From NCBI GenBank assembly GCA_003221035.1, contig QHUB01000015.1, forward strand, positions 1-64,000: a DNA stretch of 64,000 bases, written 5' to 3'. A program made the position numbers and the translations under genes. The stretch comes from Gemmatimonadota bacterium (lineage in GTDB: Bacteria > Gemmatimonadota > Gemmatimonadetes > Gemmatimonadales > GWC2-71-9). Under the pieces are notes generated by a model that saw nothing but the letters and a program-made list of their open reading frames with translations, was not told the DNA's origin and did not search any database. Positions 29,962-40,420 of this stretch are shown piece by piece; within the stretch, counting starts at the first letter, position 1; every line of letters begins with the position of its first letter.

Positions 29962-30306
29962 ATGCGTTTTAGCACGACCCTCGCCCTTTGCGCGGTATTG
30001 TCCCTTGCAGCAGGTAGTCTCGCAGCCCAGGAAGGCCCGGGCCCGAAGCGTAACGTTCCCGACAGCCTCGTCTCCAAGGCCAAGGTCAGCGAGGATTCGG
30101 CCCGCGGCGTCGCGCTCACGCGCGTGCCCGGGGATGTGGAAGCAGTCCGTTTACACTCGAAGAACGGAACGCTCGAATGGACGTTCGGGATCAAGCCCAA
30201 AGGCAAGAACAGCACGGAGAACGTTACGGTGAGCGCCAAGACCGGCCACGTGTTGTCGGTGTCGGCGTCCGGCTCGACTAAAAAGAGCTCAACAACTCAG
30301 CATTAG
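29962..30306 (+). CDS. Small secreted PepSY-like protein
   Basis: Signal peptide MRFSTTLALCAVLSLAAGSLAAQ; DVEAVRLHSKNGTLEWTFGIKPKGKNSTENVTVSAKTGHVLSV. Confidence 0.6.
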   Translation: MRFSTTLALCAVLSLAAGSLAAQEGPGPKRNVPDSLVSKAKVSEDSARGVALTRVPGDVEAVRLHSKNGTLEWTFGIKPKGKNSTENVTVSAKTGHVLSVSASGSTKKSSTTQH

Positions 30307-31363
30307 TCTTGGCGCGCTTCATGAGCTGCAGGAGGTTTTGCATCGCTTGCTCCGGCGGGAGATCGACCAGAGCCCGCCGGAGTTTTTGCTTGGCTTCGAT
30401 CGTCTTCGCATCGGCGAGCAGCTCCTCGCGCCGCGTGCCGCTTGCGGCAATGTCCACCGCCGGATAGATCCGCCGGTCCGCCAGCCCGCGCGCGAGCCGC
30501 AGCTCGGCATTCCCGGTGCCTTTGAACTCTTCGAAGATGATGTCGTCCATGCGGCTCTCGGTCTCGACGAGCGCCGTCGCGATCACGGTCAACGAGCCGC
30601 CCTTGGGGACCGCTCGAGCAGCGCCGAACATCGCCTTGGGCTTCGCGAGTGCGTTCGCGTCGAGTCCGCCGGACATCGTACGGCCGCTGCCACGCCCCGT
30701 CGTGTTGTGCGAGCGCGCGAGCCGCGTCAGTGAATCCAGCACGATGACGGCGTCGCGCCCCAGCTCGACCTGCCGGCGCGCATGGTCGAATACCATCTCG
30801 GCCGCGGCAACATGGCGCTCGTGCGGGAGATCGAAGCTCGACGCGACGACCTCACCCCTGCCCCAATCGACCATCTCGGTCACCTCTTCGGGACGCTCAT
30901 CCACGAGCAGAATCAGCAACAACGCGGTGGGATGATTCACGGCGACCGCTTCCGCAATCGCCTGGAGCATCATCGTCTTGCCGGCCTTGGGTGGAGAGAC
31001 GATCAACGCACGCTGGCCAAAGCCGAACGGACAAACGAGATCGACCGCGCGCTGGATATCGGCCGTGCGCTGACTGGAGGCGCCCGGCGTTTCGAGTGTG
31101 AGGGGCCGACTGGGGTGGACCGCGCCCAGCGATGCGAAGTCCGGGCGCCCGTCGAGCTCCGAAGCCGGCAGACCATTGACCGTCGTAACGCGGCCGTTGT
31201 CGAGTACGACCAGATCGCCGCGGCGCAGTCCCGGCAGGCGCACGGCGGCATCGCCCTTCGCCGGCAAGTAACTGTTCGCGGCGAGGCGGAGCGCACCGCC
31301 TTTTGGCGAGGGGTCATACCAACCGGTTATGGGAGGCATTGAGGAAGGTAATGAAAGGTACAC
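30278..31363 (-). CDS. rho: Transcription termination factor Rho, shortened N-terminus
   Basis: CPFGFGQRALIVSPPKAGKTMMLQ, LLILLVDERPEEVTEM, VIVLDSLTRLARSHNT, SGGLDANALAKPKAMFGAAR, EEFKGTGNAELRLARGLADRRIYPAVDI. Confidence 0.93.
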   Translation of the reverse strand: MYLSLPSSMPPITGWYDPSPKGGALRLAANSYLPAKGDAAVRLPGLRRGDLVVLDNGRVTTVNGLPASELDGRPDFASLGAVHPSRPLTLETPGASSQRTADIQRAVDLVCPFGFGQRALIVSPPKAGKTMMLQAIAEAVAVNHPTALLLILLVDERPEEVTEMVDWGRGEVVASSFDLPHERHVAAAEMVFDHARRQVELGRDAVIVLDSLTRLARSHNTTGRGSGRTMSGGLDANALAKPKAMFGAARAVPKGGSLTVIATALVETESRMDDIIFEEFKGTGNAELRLARGLADRRIYPAVDIAASGTRREELLADAKTIEAKQKLRRALVDLPPEQAMQNLLQLMKRAKTNAELLSSF

Positions 31364-31380
31364 GCTATATTTAGCGCCGC

Positions 31381-33180
<1,800 letters not shown>

Positions 33181-33183
33181 AAA

Positions 33184-33211
33184 CGGGAGTCGGGAGTCAG
33201 GAGTCAGGGGG
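33184..33211. repeat. Four 7-bp tandem units between lepA and the S9 peptidase gene
   Basis: CGGGAGT CGGGAGT CAGGAGT CAGGGGG. Confidence 0.85.
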
Positions 33212-33218
33212 GTTCGCC

Positions 33219-35360
33219 ATGCGTAAGACATTCTTCGCAGTCGCCATCATTCTCGGAACACTGACGCATGCAGCGTTTGCGCAGTTCACTCTGGAGCAGG
33301 TGCGCTCGTATCCCTATCCGACGGAGCTGGCCGCGGCAGCGACCGGCGCGCGCATCGCCTGGGCGTTCAACGAACAGGGCCGCCGCAACATTTACGCGGC
33401 GGAAGGTCCGACCTTCACCGCGCGACAGCTCACGAAATACGATCGCGACGACGGGCAGGAGTTGAGCAGCGTCGGGGTCTCGGCAGACGGCCGCTGGGTT
33501 GTGTATGTGCGCGGCGGCGACCATGGCTCGAACTGGGACGATGCGCTGCCGGTCAACGTCGGCTCGAATCCCGTTCCACCCAAGGTGCAGATCTTCAGCG
33601 TGCCCTTCGACGGCGGCGACCCTAAGGCGATCGGCGACGGCGATGAACCGGTGATCTCGCCGCGCGGCGACGTCGTCGCATTCATCAAGGGCGGCCAGAT
33701 CTGGACGGCGCCAATCGACGGCTCGGCTCCTGCCAAACAGCTGCTCACCGTGCGCGGCGAAAACGGCGATCTGCGCTGGTCGCCGGATGGCGCTCGACTG
33801 GCATTCGTGGCCAACCGCGGCGATCACGCGTTCATCGGCGTGTTCACGAACGACAGCACGCTGATCACGTGGCTGGCGCCGGCATTCGCGCGGGATCGGT
33901 CTCCACGCTGGTCTCCGGACGGAAAGCGGATCGCGTTTGTGCGCCTTCCCGGAACCGGCGGAGCGCCCGATTCCTTGCTGCCGCCGCGCCCCAATCCGTG
34001 GGAGATCTGGACCGGGGACGCAGCGAGTGGAGCGGCGCAACGGCTGTGGCGATCGCCCGAGACGCTCGCCGGCTCGGTCCCTACGACCGATGGCGGCACG
34101 AACCTGGGATGGGCCGCGGCAGGCCGCATCGTCTTCCTCTCTTATCAGGACGGCTGGCCGCACCTGTACTCGATTGCTGCGGCCGGTGGGGCGCCGCTGT
34201 TGCTCACGCCCGGCCGTTACATGGCGGAGCACATCACGCTGAGCCGGGACGGGCGCTGGCTGCTCTTCGCGGGCAACACGGGGTCAGACTCACTCGACAT
34301 CGATCGACGCCACGTGGTACGTGTCCCGACCGATCGCGCCGCTGCCGAAGTCATGACCCCCGGCACCGGCCTGGAATGGAGTCCCGCAGTCACAGGCGAC
34401 GGCGCGACCCTCGTCTTCATCAGTGCGACCCCACAGCGGCCACCGCTGCCCGCCGCGATGCCCCTCACGGCGCGGGGTGCGATCCGGACTATTGCGGCGG
34501 ACCACATTCCGCGCGACTACCCGACGGGACTGATCACGCCGCGCCAGGTCGCGTTCAAGTCCGCCGACGGTCTGACGATCCACGGCCAGCTGTTCGAAGC
34601 GCCGGGCAAGAGTAGTGCGCGCAAACCGGCGATCGTCTACGTGCACGGTGGCCCGCCGCGGCAGATGCTTCTGGGTTGGCACTACTCCGATTACTACGCC
34701 AACGCCTATGCGTTGAATCAGTACCTGGCGAGCCGCGGGTTCATCGTGTTGTCCGTGAATTACCGGCTGGGGATCGGCTATGGATACAATTTCCATCAGC
34801 CACCCGGATCAGGCGCGCGTGGCGCTGCCGAGTATCGCGACGTGCAGGCGGGCGCCGCGTTCCTGCGGGCGTTGCCGCGCGTCGATGTAAGCCGGATCGG
34901 AATCTACGGCGGCTCGTACGGCGGCTACTTGACCGCACTCGCGCTTGCACGCAACTCGGATGTATTTGCGGCCGGCGTGGACATTCACGGCGTACACGAC
35001 TGGAGCAGTTACTTGGGGGCGCTGGACCGGCAACGCTACGAACAGGCGCCCGACGCGGATTCAGCGATGGCGACCGCGTGGCACTCGTCGCCGGTTTCGT
35101 CTGTAGCCGGATGGAAATCGCCAGTGCTGCTGATCCACGGCGACGACGATCGCAATGTCCGCTTCTCGCAGAGCACCGATCTGGTCCGGCGCCTGGCTGC
35201 GCAAGGTGTGCGGTTCGAGACGCTCGTCATTCCGGACGACACGCACCATTTCCTGCGCTACAGCAACATCTTGACGGTCGACAAGGCGACGGCGGACTTT
35301 TTGGAGCGGCAGCTCCTTCAGGCAAATAGCGCCGACGCACGCGCCACCGGCCGTCCATAG
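33219..35360 (+). CDS. S9 prolyl oligopeptidase family protein with WD40-like/TolB propeller
   Basis: Signal peptide MRKTFFAVAIILGTLTHAAFAQF; catalytic IGIYGGSYGGYLTALAL; LLIHGDDDRNVRFSQS; DDTHHFLR. Confidence 0.93.
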   Translation: MRKTFFAVAIILGTLTHAAFAQFTLEQVRSYPYPTELAAAATGARIAWAFNEQGRRNIYAAEGPTFTARQLTKYDRDDGQELSSVGVSADGRWVVYVRGGDHGSNWDDALPVNVGSNPVPPKVQIFSVPFDGGDPKAIGDGDEPVISPRGDVVAFIKGGQIWTAPIDGSAPAKQLLTVRGENGDLRWSPDGARLAFVANRGDHAFIGVFTNDSTLITWLAPAFARDRSPRWSPDGKRIAFVRLPGTGGAPDSLLPPRPNPWEIWTGDAASGAAQRLWRSPETLAGSVPTTDGGTNLGWAAAGRIVFLSYQDGWPHLYSIAAAGGAPLLLTPGRYMAEHITLSRDGRWLLFAGNTGSDSLDIDRRHVVRVPTDRAAAEVMTPGTGLEWSPAVTGDGATLVFISATPQRPPLPAAMPLTARGAIRTIAADHIPRDYPTGLITPRQVAFKSADGLTIHGQLFEAPGKSSARKPAIVYVHGGPPRQMLLGWHYSDYYANAYALNQYLASRGFIVLSVNYRLGIGYGYNFHQPPGSGARGAAEYRDVQAGAAFLRALPRVDVSRIGIYGGSYGGYLTALALARNSDVFAAGVDIHGVHDWSSYLGALDRQRYEQAPDADSAMATAWHSSPVSSVAGWKSPVLLIHGDDDRNVRFSQSTDLVRRLAAQGVRFETLVIPDDTHHFLRYSNILTVDKATADFLERQLLQANSADARATGRP

Positions 35361-35368
35361 GAGACGTG

Positions 35369-36205
35369 ATGCATTTTCGCAGAACAGCAATTCTCATCGT
35401 GGCGGCAACCGCCCTGCCCGGGACGGGTTGTCGTGCGGTGCTCAACTATCCAAGCGCGCTCGGCCCCCGCTACGCGGGCGTGGCGGCGACGCCCGCCGTC
35501 CCGGCCCCGCAACCGCTTCACACGATCCGCGTCGTGACATACAACGTGCAATGGGGCAAGCACATCGATCGCGCAATCAACGTGCTCACGACGCGAGCGC
35601 CACTTCCTGACGCGGACATCGTCGTGCTCCAGGAGATGAACGCCGACGGGGCACGCCGTATTGCCGAAGCGCTCGGGATGAGCTGGGTCTACTATCCCGT
35701 CTTCGTGCATCCGCGGGCGGGCGGAGACATGGGCAACGCCGTGCTGTCGCGCTGGCCGATCATTGCCGACGAGAAACTGATGCTGCCGCACATCGCCGGA
35801 TTGCGCCACGCCCAACGCATCGCGACCGCCGCGACGGTGATGGTCGGCGACGTGAAGGTTCGCGTCTACAGCGCGCACCTCGGCACGCCGAGCGACATCA
35901 GGCCGTCGAAACGGCGCGACCAGGCGCGGACGATCGTCGCGGATGCCGCGGCCTATCCGCTCGTGATCATCGCCGGTGACATGAACAGCCACGGCATCGG
36001 CAAGGAATTCGTCGCGAGCGGGTTCCTCTGGCCGACAGAGCACAACGGCTTCACGACCGCGATTTTTAACTGGGATCACGTGTTCTTGAAGGGCTTCACC
36101 GTGCCTGCGCCGACGGCGAGCGTGCCCAAGCTCCATGGCATTGTGCGCGACACGCTCGGAACGAGCGACCACGACCCGGTCTGGGCCGTGGCTCAGCTCC
36201 CTTGA
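35369..36205 (+). CDS. Endonuclease/exonuclease/phosphatase family protein
   Basis: VVTYNVQWGKHIDRAI, DIVVLQEMN, VIIAGDMNSHGIGKEF, TSDHDPVWAVAQL; lipoprotein-like N-terminus. Confidence 0.88.
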   Translation: MHFRRTAILIVAATALPGTGCRAVLNYPSALGPRYAGVAATPAVPAPQPLHTIRVVTYNVQWGKHIDRAINVLTTRAPLPDADIVVLQEMNADGARRIAEALGMSWVYYPVFVHPRAGGDMGNAVLSRWPIIADEKLMLPHIAGLRHAQRIATAATVMVGDVKVRVYSAHLGTPSDIRPSKRRDQARTIVADAAAYPLVIIAGDMNSHGIGKEFVASGFLWPTEHNGFTTAIFNWDHVFLKGFTVPAPTASVPKLHGIVRDTLGTSDHDPVWAVAQLP

Positions 36206-37209
36206 GCGCATCGACCCTCGTCATCCAAACCGCTTTTCTCGGCGATGTCGTGCTGACGACGCCGCTCCTGTCCGCCCTCGCGGCAGAGCACGGCCCGGTT
36301 GACGTCGTGACGACGGCGCTCGCCGCGCCGTTGCTGGAAACCCACCCTGCGGTCGTGCAGGTGATTCCCTACGATAAGCGGGGTCGAGATCGCGGCTGGA
36401 CGGGACTGCGGCGACTGGGCCGCCAACTCGAGGCCTCCCAATACGCGCGGGCCTATATGCCGCATCGGTCGCTGAGAACCGCGGCCCTGGCGCTGCTCGC
36501 GCGGATCCCGATCCGTATCGGCTTCTCTGGGAGCTGGTCCTTCCTCTATACAGAGGGCCGTCCCAAGCCTCAAATGGGGCATGAAACGGACCGCTTGCTG
36601 GCCCTCGCCAATGGAGCGATGGGGGTCTATCGTCCCCAACTGCGTCCAAGGACCGAAGACGAGACGGTGGCCGGCGAATTGGGAATCGATGGGCCGTTCG
36701 TCGCGCTGGCTCCCGGGTCTATCTGGGGCAGCAAGCGATGGCCGTACTACGCTGAACTGGCCACTCGGCTGGCCGAGCGGATCGGCGTGGTGATCGTCGG
36801 GAGCGCCGACGATGCTGATTTGGGAAACGAGATTCAAGGGGCGGCAGAGGGCGGCACAGGGCGGCAACGGATCGTCAACGCCTGTGGGAGACTCTCGCTG
36901 AGACAATCCGCGGCGCTGATCGGGCGTGCGGAGCTGCTTGTGACCAACGACAGCGCGCCGCTGCACCTGGCAACCGCGATGGGGACGCCGATCGTGGCGC
37001 TGTTCGGCCCGACCGTGACCGAATTCGGGTTTGGGCCGCTGCGTCCCGGCGATGTCGTGTTGGGCATGGATGGGCTGTTGTGCCGCCCCTGCTCACCGCA
37101 CGGGCCGCCGGAGTGCCCGCTGGGGCATCACCGTTGTATGCGTGACCTCACTGCTGTGGCCGTGGTTCGAGCCATCGAGGATATGGGTGCGCTACGTCGT
37201 CGGAATTGA
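36202..37209 (+). CDS. Glycosyltransferase family 9 (heptosyltransferase, WaaF-like)
   Basis: TLVIQTAFLGDVVLTTPLLSALA; FVALAPGSIWGSKRWPYY; ELLVTNDSAPLHLATAMGTPIVALFGPT; TTG start overlapping previous stop. Confidence 0.9.
   Translation: MSASTLVIQTAFLGDVVLTTPLLSALAAEHGPVDVVTTALAAPLLETHPAVVQVIPYDKRGRDRGWTGLRRLGRQLEASQYARAYMPHRSLRTAALALLARIPIRIGFSGSWSFLYTEGRPKPQMGHETDRLLALANGAMGVYRPQLRPRTEDETVAGELGIDGPFVALAPGSIWGSKRWPYYAELATRLAERIGVVIVGSADDADLGNEIQGAAEGGTGRQRIVNACGRLSLRQSAALIGRAELLVTNDSAPLHLATAMGTPIVALFGPTVTEFGFGPLRPGDVVLGMDGLLCRPCSPHGPPECPLGHHRCMRDLTAVAVVRAIEDMGALRRRN
36840..36869. repeat. Three 10-bp tandem units inside the heptosyltransferase gene
   Basis: GGCGGCAGAG GGCGGCACAG GGCGGCAACG. 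Confidence 0.8.
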
Positions 37210-38149
37210 CGTCGGAGGAACGAATCTCGTAGCCGGAGTCGTTGCTGAGGACGGCTCCGAGATTCATGGCGTCGTGTCGGAGCCTACCCTCGCAGCACAG
37301 GGCGCCGATCCGGTGATCGGCCGGATCATCAAGCTTGCCAAGGCGTCGATCAAGGAATCGGGAAAGAAAGTCGAAGGCGTCGGCATCGGCTCGCCTGGTC
37401 CGCTCAACACCAAGACCGGCGTCGTCCTGCTGACGCCCAATCTCGGCTGGACCAACATGCCGCTGCGCGACCGCGTGAGCGAAGGCCTCGGCCTGCCGGC
37501 AACGCTCGACAACGACGCGAACTGCGCGATCTACGGGGAGTGGTGGCGCGGAGCGGCGCGCGGCGCGAACTACGTCATCGGTCTCACGCTCGGGACCGGC
37601 ATCGGCGGCGGGATCGTCATCAATGGCGACATCTATCGCGGGACCACCGACTCGGCGGCCGAGTTCGGACATGTCAGCATCGACGCCAATGGACGGCGGT
37701 GTAAGTGCGGCAACTACGGGTGCGTGGAGGCGTACGCCTCGGGGCCGGCGATCGCCGAACGCGCCGTCGAAGGCATCCAGTCGGGTGCGGAGACCTCATT
37801 GCCGCAATACGTCAAAGGCGATCTCACGAAACTGACCGCGCAGATCATCTACGAGGCGGCGAACGACGGTGACGAATGGGCGCTCGGGGTCGTGCGCGAA
37901 ACCGCAGCGCTGCTCGGCGCCGCGGTCGCGAGCTTCATGAACATTTTCAATCCCGAAGTCGTGGTCGTCTGCGGCGGCGTCACGCAAGCGGGCGACAAGC
38001 TCTTCAATCCGCTGCGCAGCGAAGTCAAACGCCGGGCGTTCAAGCCGATCTGGGAAGCGTGCAAGATCGTGCCCGGCACCTTGCCCGGGACGGCCGGCGT
38101 GTACGGCGCGGCGGCGGTGTTCATCCAGAAGAACTGGGGCCTGCGCTGA
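37187..38149 (+). CDS. ROK family sugar kinase (glucokinase-like)
   Basis: YVVGIDVGGTNLVAGVV, GIGSPGPLNTKTGVV, DNDANCAIYGE, GLTLGTGIGGGIVINGDIYRG, GRRCKCGNYGCVEAYAS; GTG start at 37187. Confidence 0.93.
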   Translation: MRYVVGIDVGGTNLVAGVVAEDGSEIHGVVSEPTLAAQGADPVIGRIIKLAKASIKESGKKVEGVGIGSPGPLNTKTGVVLLTPNLGWTNMPLRDRVSEGLGLPATLDNDANCAIYGEWWRGAARGANYVIGLTLGTGIGGGIVINGDIYRGTTDSAAEFGHVSIDANGRRCKCGNYGCVEAYASGPAIAERAVEGIQSGAETSLPQYVKGDLTKLTAQIIYEAANDGDEWALGVVRETAALLGAAVASFMNIFNPEVVVVCGGVTQAGDKLFNPLRSEVKRRAFKPIWEACKIVPGTLPGTAGVYGAAAVFIQKNWGLR

Positions 38150-39069
38150 AACGAATCGGCGTCATCGGCTCGATGGTCTGGGACACCATCTACGGCCGTG
38201 ACCCCGTCCAACCCGCGGTGCAGGAATGGGGCGGGATTTCGTACGCGCTTTCGGCGCTCGATGCGGCGCTTCCCGATAACTGGCAGATCGTTCCGCTGAT
38301 CAAGGTCGGTCGCGATCTCGCGGCCAGAGCAAACGAGTTTCTTCGCACGCTACGCCACACGCCGCCCGCCGCCCGCTTTCTCGAGGTGGCCGAGCCCAAC
38401 AACCGCGTCACGCTGCGCTACGAATCGGCGGAGCGGCGCTGCGAGCATATGGCCGGCGGCGTGCCTCCCTGGACGTGGTCGGAGCTGGGGCCGCTGGTGG
38501 CAGATCTCGATGCGTTGTACGTCAACTTCATCTCCGGCTTCGAGCTGAACCTCGAGACGGCGCGGCTCCTGCGTCACGGTTTTTCCAGGTTCCTCTACGC
38601 CGACCTGCACAGCCTCTTTCTGGGCAAGGAACCCAACGGCCTGCGCGTCCTGCGCACGTTGCCGGAGGCGCCGGCCTGGTTCGGCTGCTTCGACGTCGTG
38701 CAGCTGAATGAAGACGAGATGGCGCAGCTCGGCCCCGATCCGCTCGCCGTCGCGGCCGATGCCATGCGCCAGGGCTGCAAAACCGTCTGCGTCACGCTGG
38801 GAAAGCGCGGCGCCGCCTATTTCACCGGCAATCCCATTCGCACCGAGCTCATCCCCGTCCCGGCCATGCATCCCCCGACGTTCGATCAGGTGATCGATCC
38901 CACCGGCTGCGGCGATGTGTTCGGCGGCGCCACCGTTGCCGCGCTCGTGAGCGGTGCATCCGTCGAAAACGCGATCCGCACCGGCAACCGGCTCGGCGCG
39001 CGCAACGTGCATCACCGCGGCGCCACGGGACTCCGCGACCATCTGATGGGCAAGTTGTCGGTGGCATGA
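38146..39069 (+). CDS. PfkB family carbohydrate kinase
   Basis: KRIGVIGSMVWDTIYG N-terminus; FDQVIDPTGCGDVFGGATVAALVSG C-terminal signature; apparent CTG start with 4-nt CTGA overlap. Confidence 0.85.
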   Translation: MKRIGVIGSMVWDTIYGRDPVQPAVQEWGGISYALSALDAALPDNWQIVPLIKVGRDLAARANEFLRTLRHTPPAARFLEVAEPNNRVTLRYESAERRCEHMAGGVPPWTWSELGPLVADLDALYVNFISGFELNLETARLLRHGFSRFLYADLHSLFLGKEPNGLRVLRTLPEAPAWFGCFDVVQLNEDEMAQLGPDPLAVAADAMRQGCKTVCVTLGKRGAAYFTGNPIRTELIPVPAMHPPTFDQVIDPTGCGDVFGGATVAALVSGASVENAIRTGNRLGARNVHHRGATGLRDHLMGKLSVA

Positions 39070-39983
39070 CGCGGCTGATCGAAGTTCCCACACAGTTCGA
39101 CGACCGTTCCTTCGACCAATTCGCGGCGGCATACTCGCAGGCTTCCGATGGCGCCGGCGAGCGGCTGCTGTTCGACGCACACGCCGCGGAGTGGGCCTCG
39201 CCCTATGGTCTGGTCGGACTGCTCGCCGCGGGTGAAGCGGCCGCGCGCAAGGGTGAGCGCCCGCTCCTCACCGCGCCGGCGAATCCAGACGTGGTGAGCT
39301 ACTGGGCGCGCGCGGGTTTCTTCCGTGAGGCGGCCGAGCTGTTCGAAGTCCACGGGAAAGTGCCGAAGGCGAAGGTCGCTGCCGAGAGCGATGTGTTGCT
39401 CCCCGTGACGCCGGTGCGCGCGGCCGAGGATGTGCACGCGGTGGTGAGCACGATCCAGCAGCGCGCGTCCGCGATTCTCATCTCGGAGTTGGGACTCGAT
39501 CCGAAGGCGACGATGGGATTCGCTATGGCGCTTTCGGAGTCTTGTCAGAATATTGTGGAGCACGCCGGCACCGGCGGCTGGGTTGCGGTGCAGGCGTACA
39601 ACTGGCGGCGCAAGCTGGCGCGCCGCGTGGTCGTGATTGCAGTCGCAGACGCGGGCGTCGGCTTCCGGCATTCATTGGAGCCCACGCAGGCGAAGCGGTT
39701 CGGCGAGCGCTGGGGCGATGCCGCCGCGCTCGAGGCGGCGCTGATTCAGGGTGTCAGCCGGTTTCGCGATCCGGGTCGGGGTCAGGGCCTCGCCGGGATT
39801 CGCCGCTATCTCGCCCGCTGGGAAGGCAAGGTGGCGATTCGCAGCGGCTCCGCCCGGATCGCGATCGTGCCGCGCTGGGACGATGATGTCCCGTTGAAGG
39901 ACGGGTTGCCGACATTTCCGGGATCGCAGGTCCTGCTCATCATTCCGGAGCAAGAGACGGAGAAAGGGTCGTCGCAGAAGTGA
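39066..39983 (+). CDS. ATP-binding protein: N-terminal STAS-like region plus C-terminal HATPase_c
   Basis: N-box ALSESCQNIVEHAG, G1 VADAGVGF, G2 GRGQGLAGIRRYL. Confidence 0.75.
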   Translation: MTRLIEVPTQFDDRSFDQFAAAYSQASDGAGERLLFDAHAAEWASPYGLVGLLAAGEAAARKGERPLLTAPANPDVVSYWARAGFFREAAELFEVHGKVPKAKVAAESDVLLPVTPVRAAEDVHAVVSTIQQRASAILISELGLDPKATMGFAMALSESCQNIVEHAGTGGWVAVQAYNWRRKLARRVVVIAVADAGVGFRHSLEPTQAKRFGERWGDAAALEAALIQGVSRFRDPGRGQGLAGIRRYLARWEGKVAIRSGSARIAIVPRWDDDVPLKDGLPTFPGSQVLLIIPEQETEKGSSQK

Positions 39984-40420
39984 TAATTCCACACATCATG
40001 GTGCAGGCGGTCCTGCAGCAGTCGGTCGCTGGTTTCTATACCGACCTCGTCACGCGGCCCACGGGCCGCGCGGTTCGCGAAAACATCGAGCGCGATCTTC
40101 CCCCAGGTACCATCGCCGTGATGGATTTTACGGGCGTCGGCTGCCTCGACTATTCCTGCGCTGATGAGATCGTCGCCAAGCTGGTGCGCGACAAGGTGAA
40201 AGTACTGCTGCTGCGCGGGCTGACCGACTCGCATCGCGAGGCAATCGAACCGGTGCTCACCGGCGCGGGATTGGCCGTGCTGTGTGAGCGCGCCGACGGA
40301 GTGCTCGAGGGGCTGGGCGCGAGTGAGCCGGCTCCGGCACTGCTCGATGAGCTGGTCGAGCGGCGGCTGGCGGCACGCATTCCGGGGGGGGGAGGCTCCA
40401 TCAGACTCACCGCGGCATGA
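39980..40420 (+). CDS. STAS-like (DUF4325-type) domain protein
   Basis: IAVMDFTGVGCLDYSCADEIVAKLVRDKVKVLLLRGL; translationally coupled to the HATPase gene. Confidence 0.65.
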   Translation: MIIPHIMVQAVLQQSVAGFYTDLVTRPTGRAVRENIERDLPPGTIAVMDFTGVGCLDYSCADEIVAKLVRDKVKVLLLRGLTDSHREAIEPVLTGAGLAVLCERADGVLEGLGASEPAPALLDELVERRLAARIPGGGGSIRLTAA

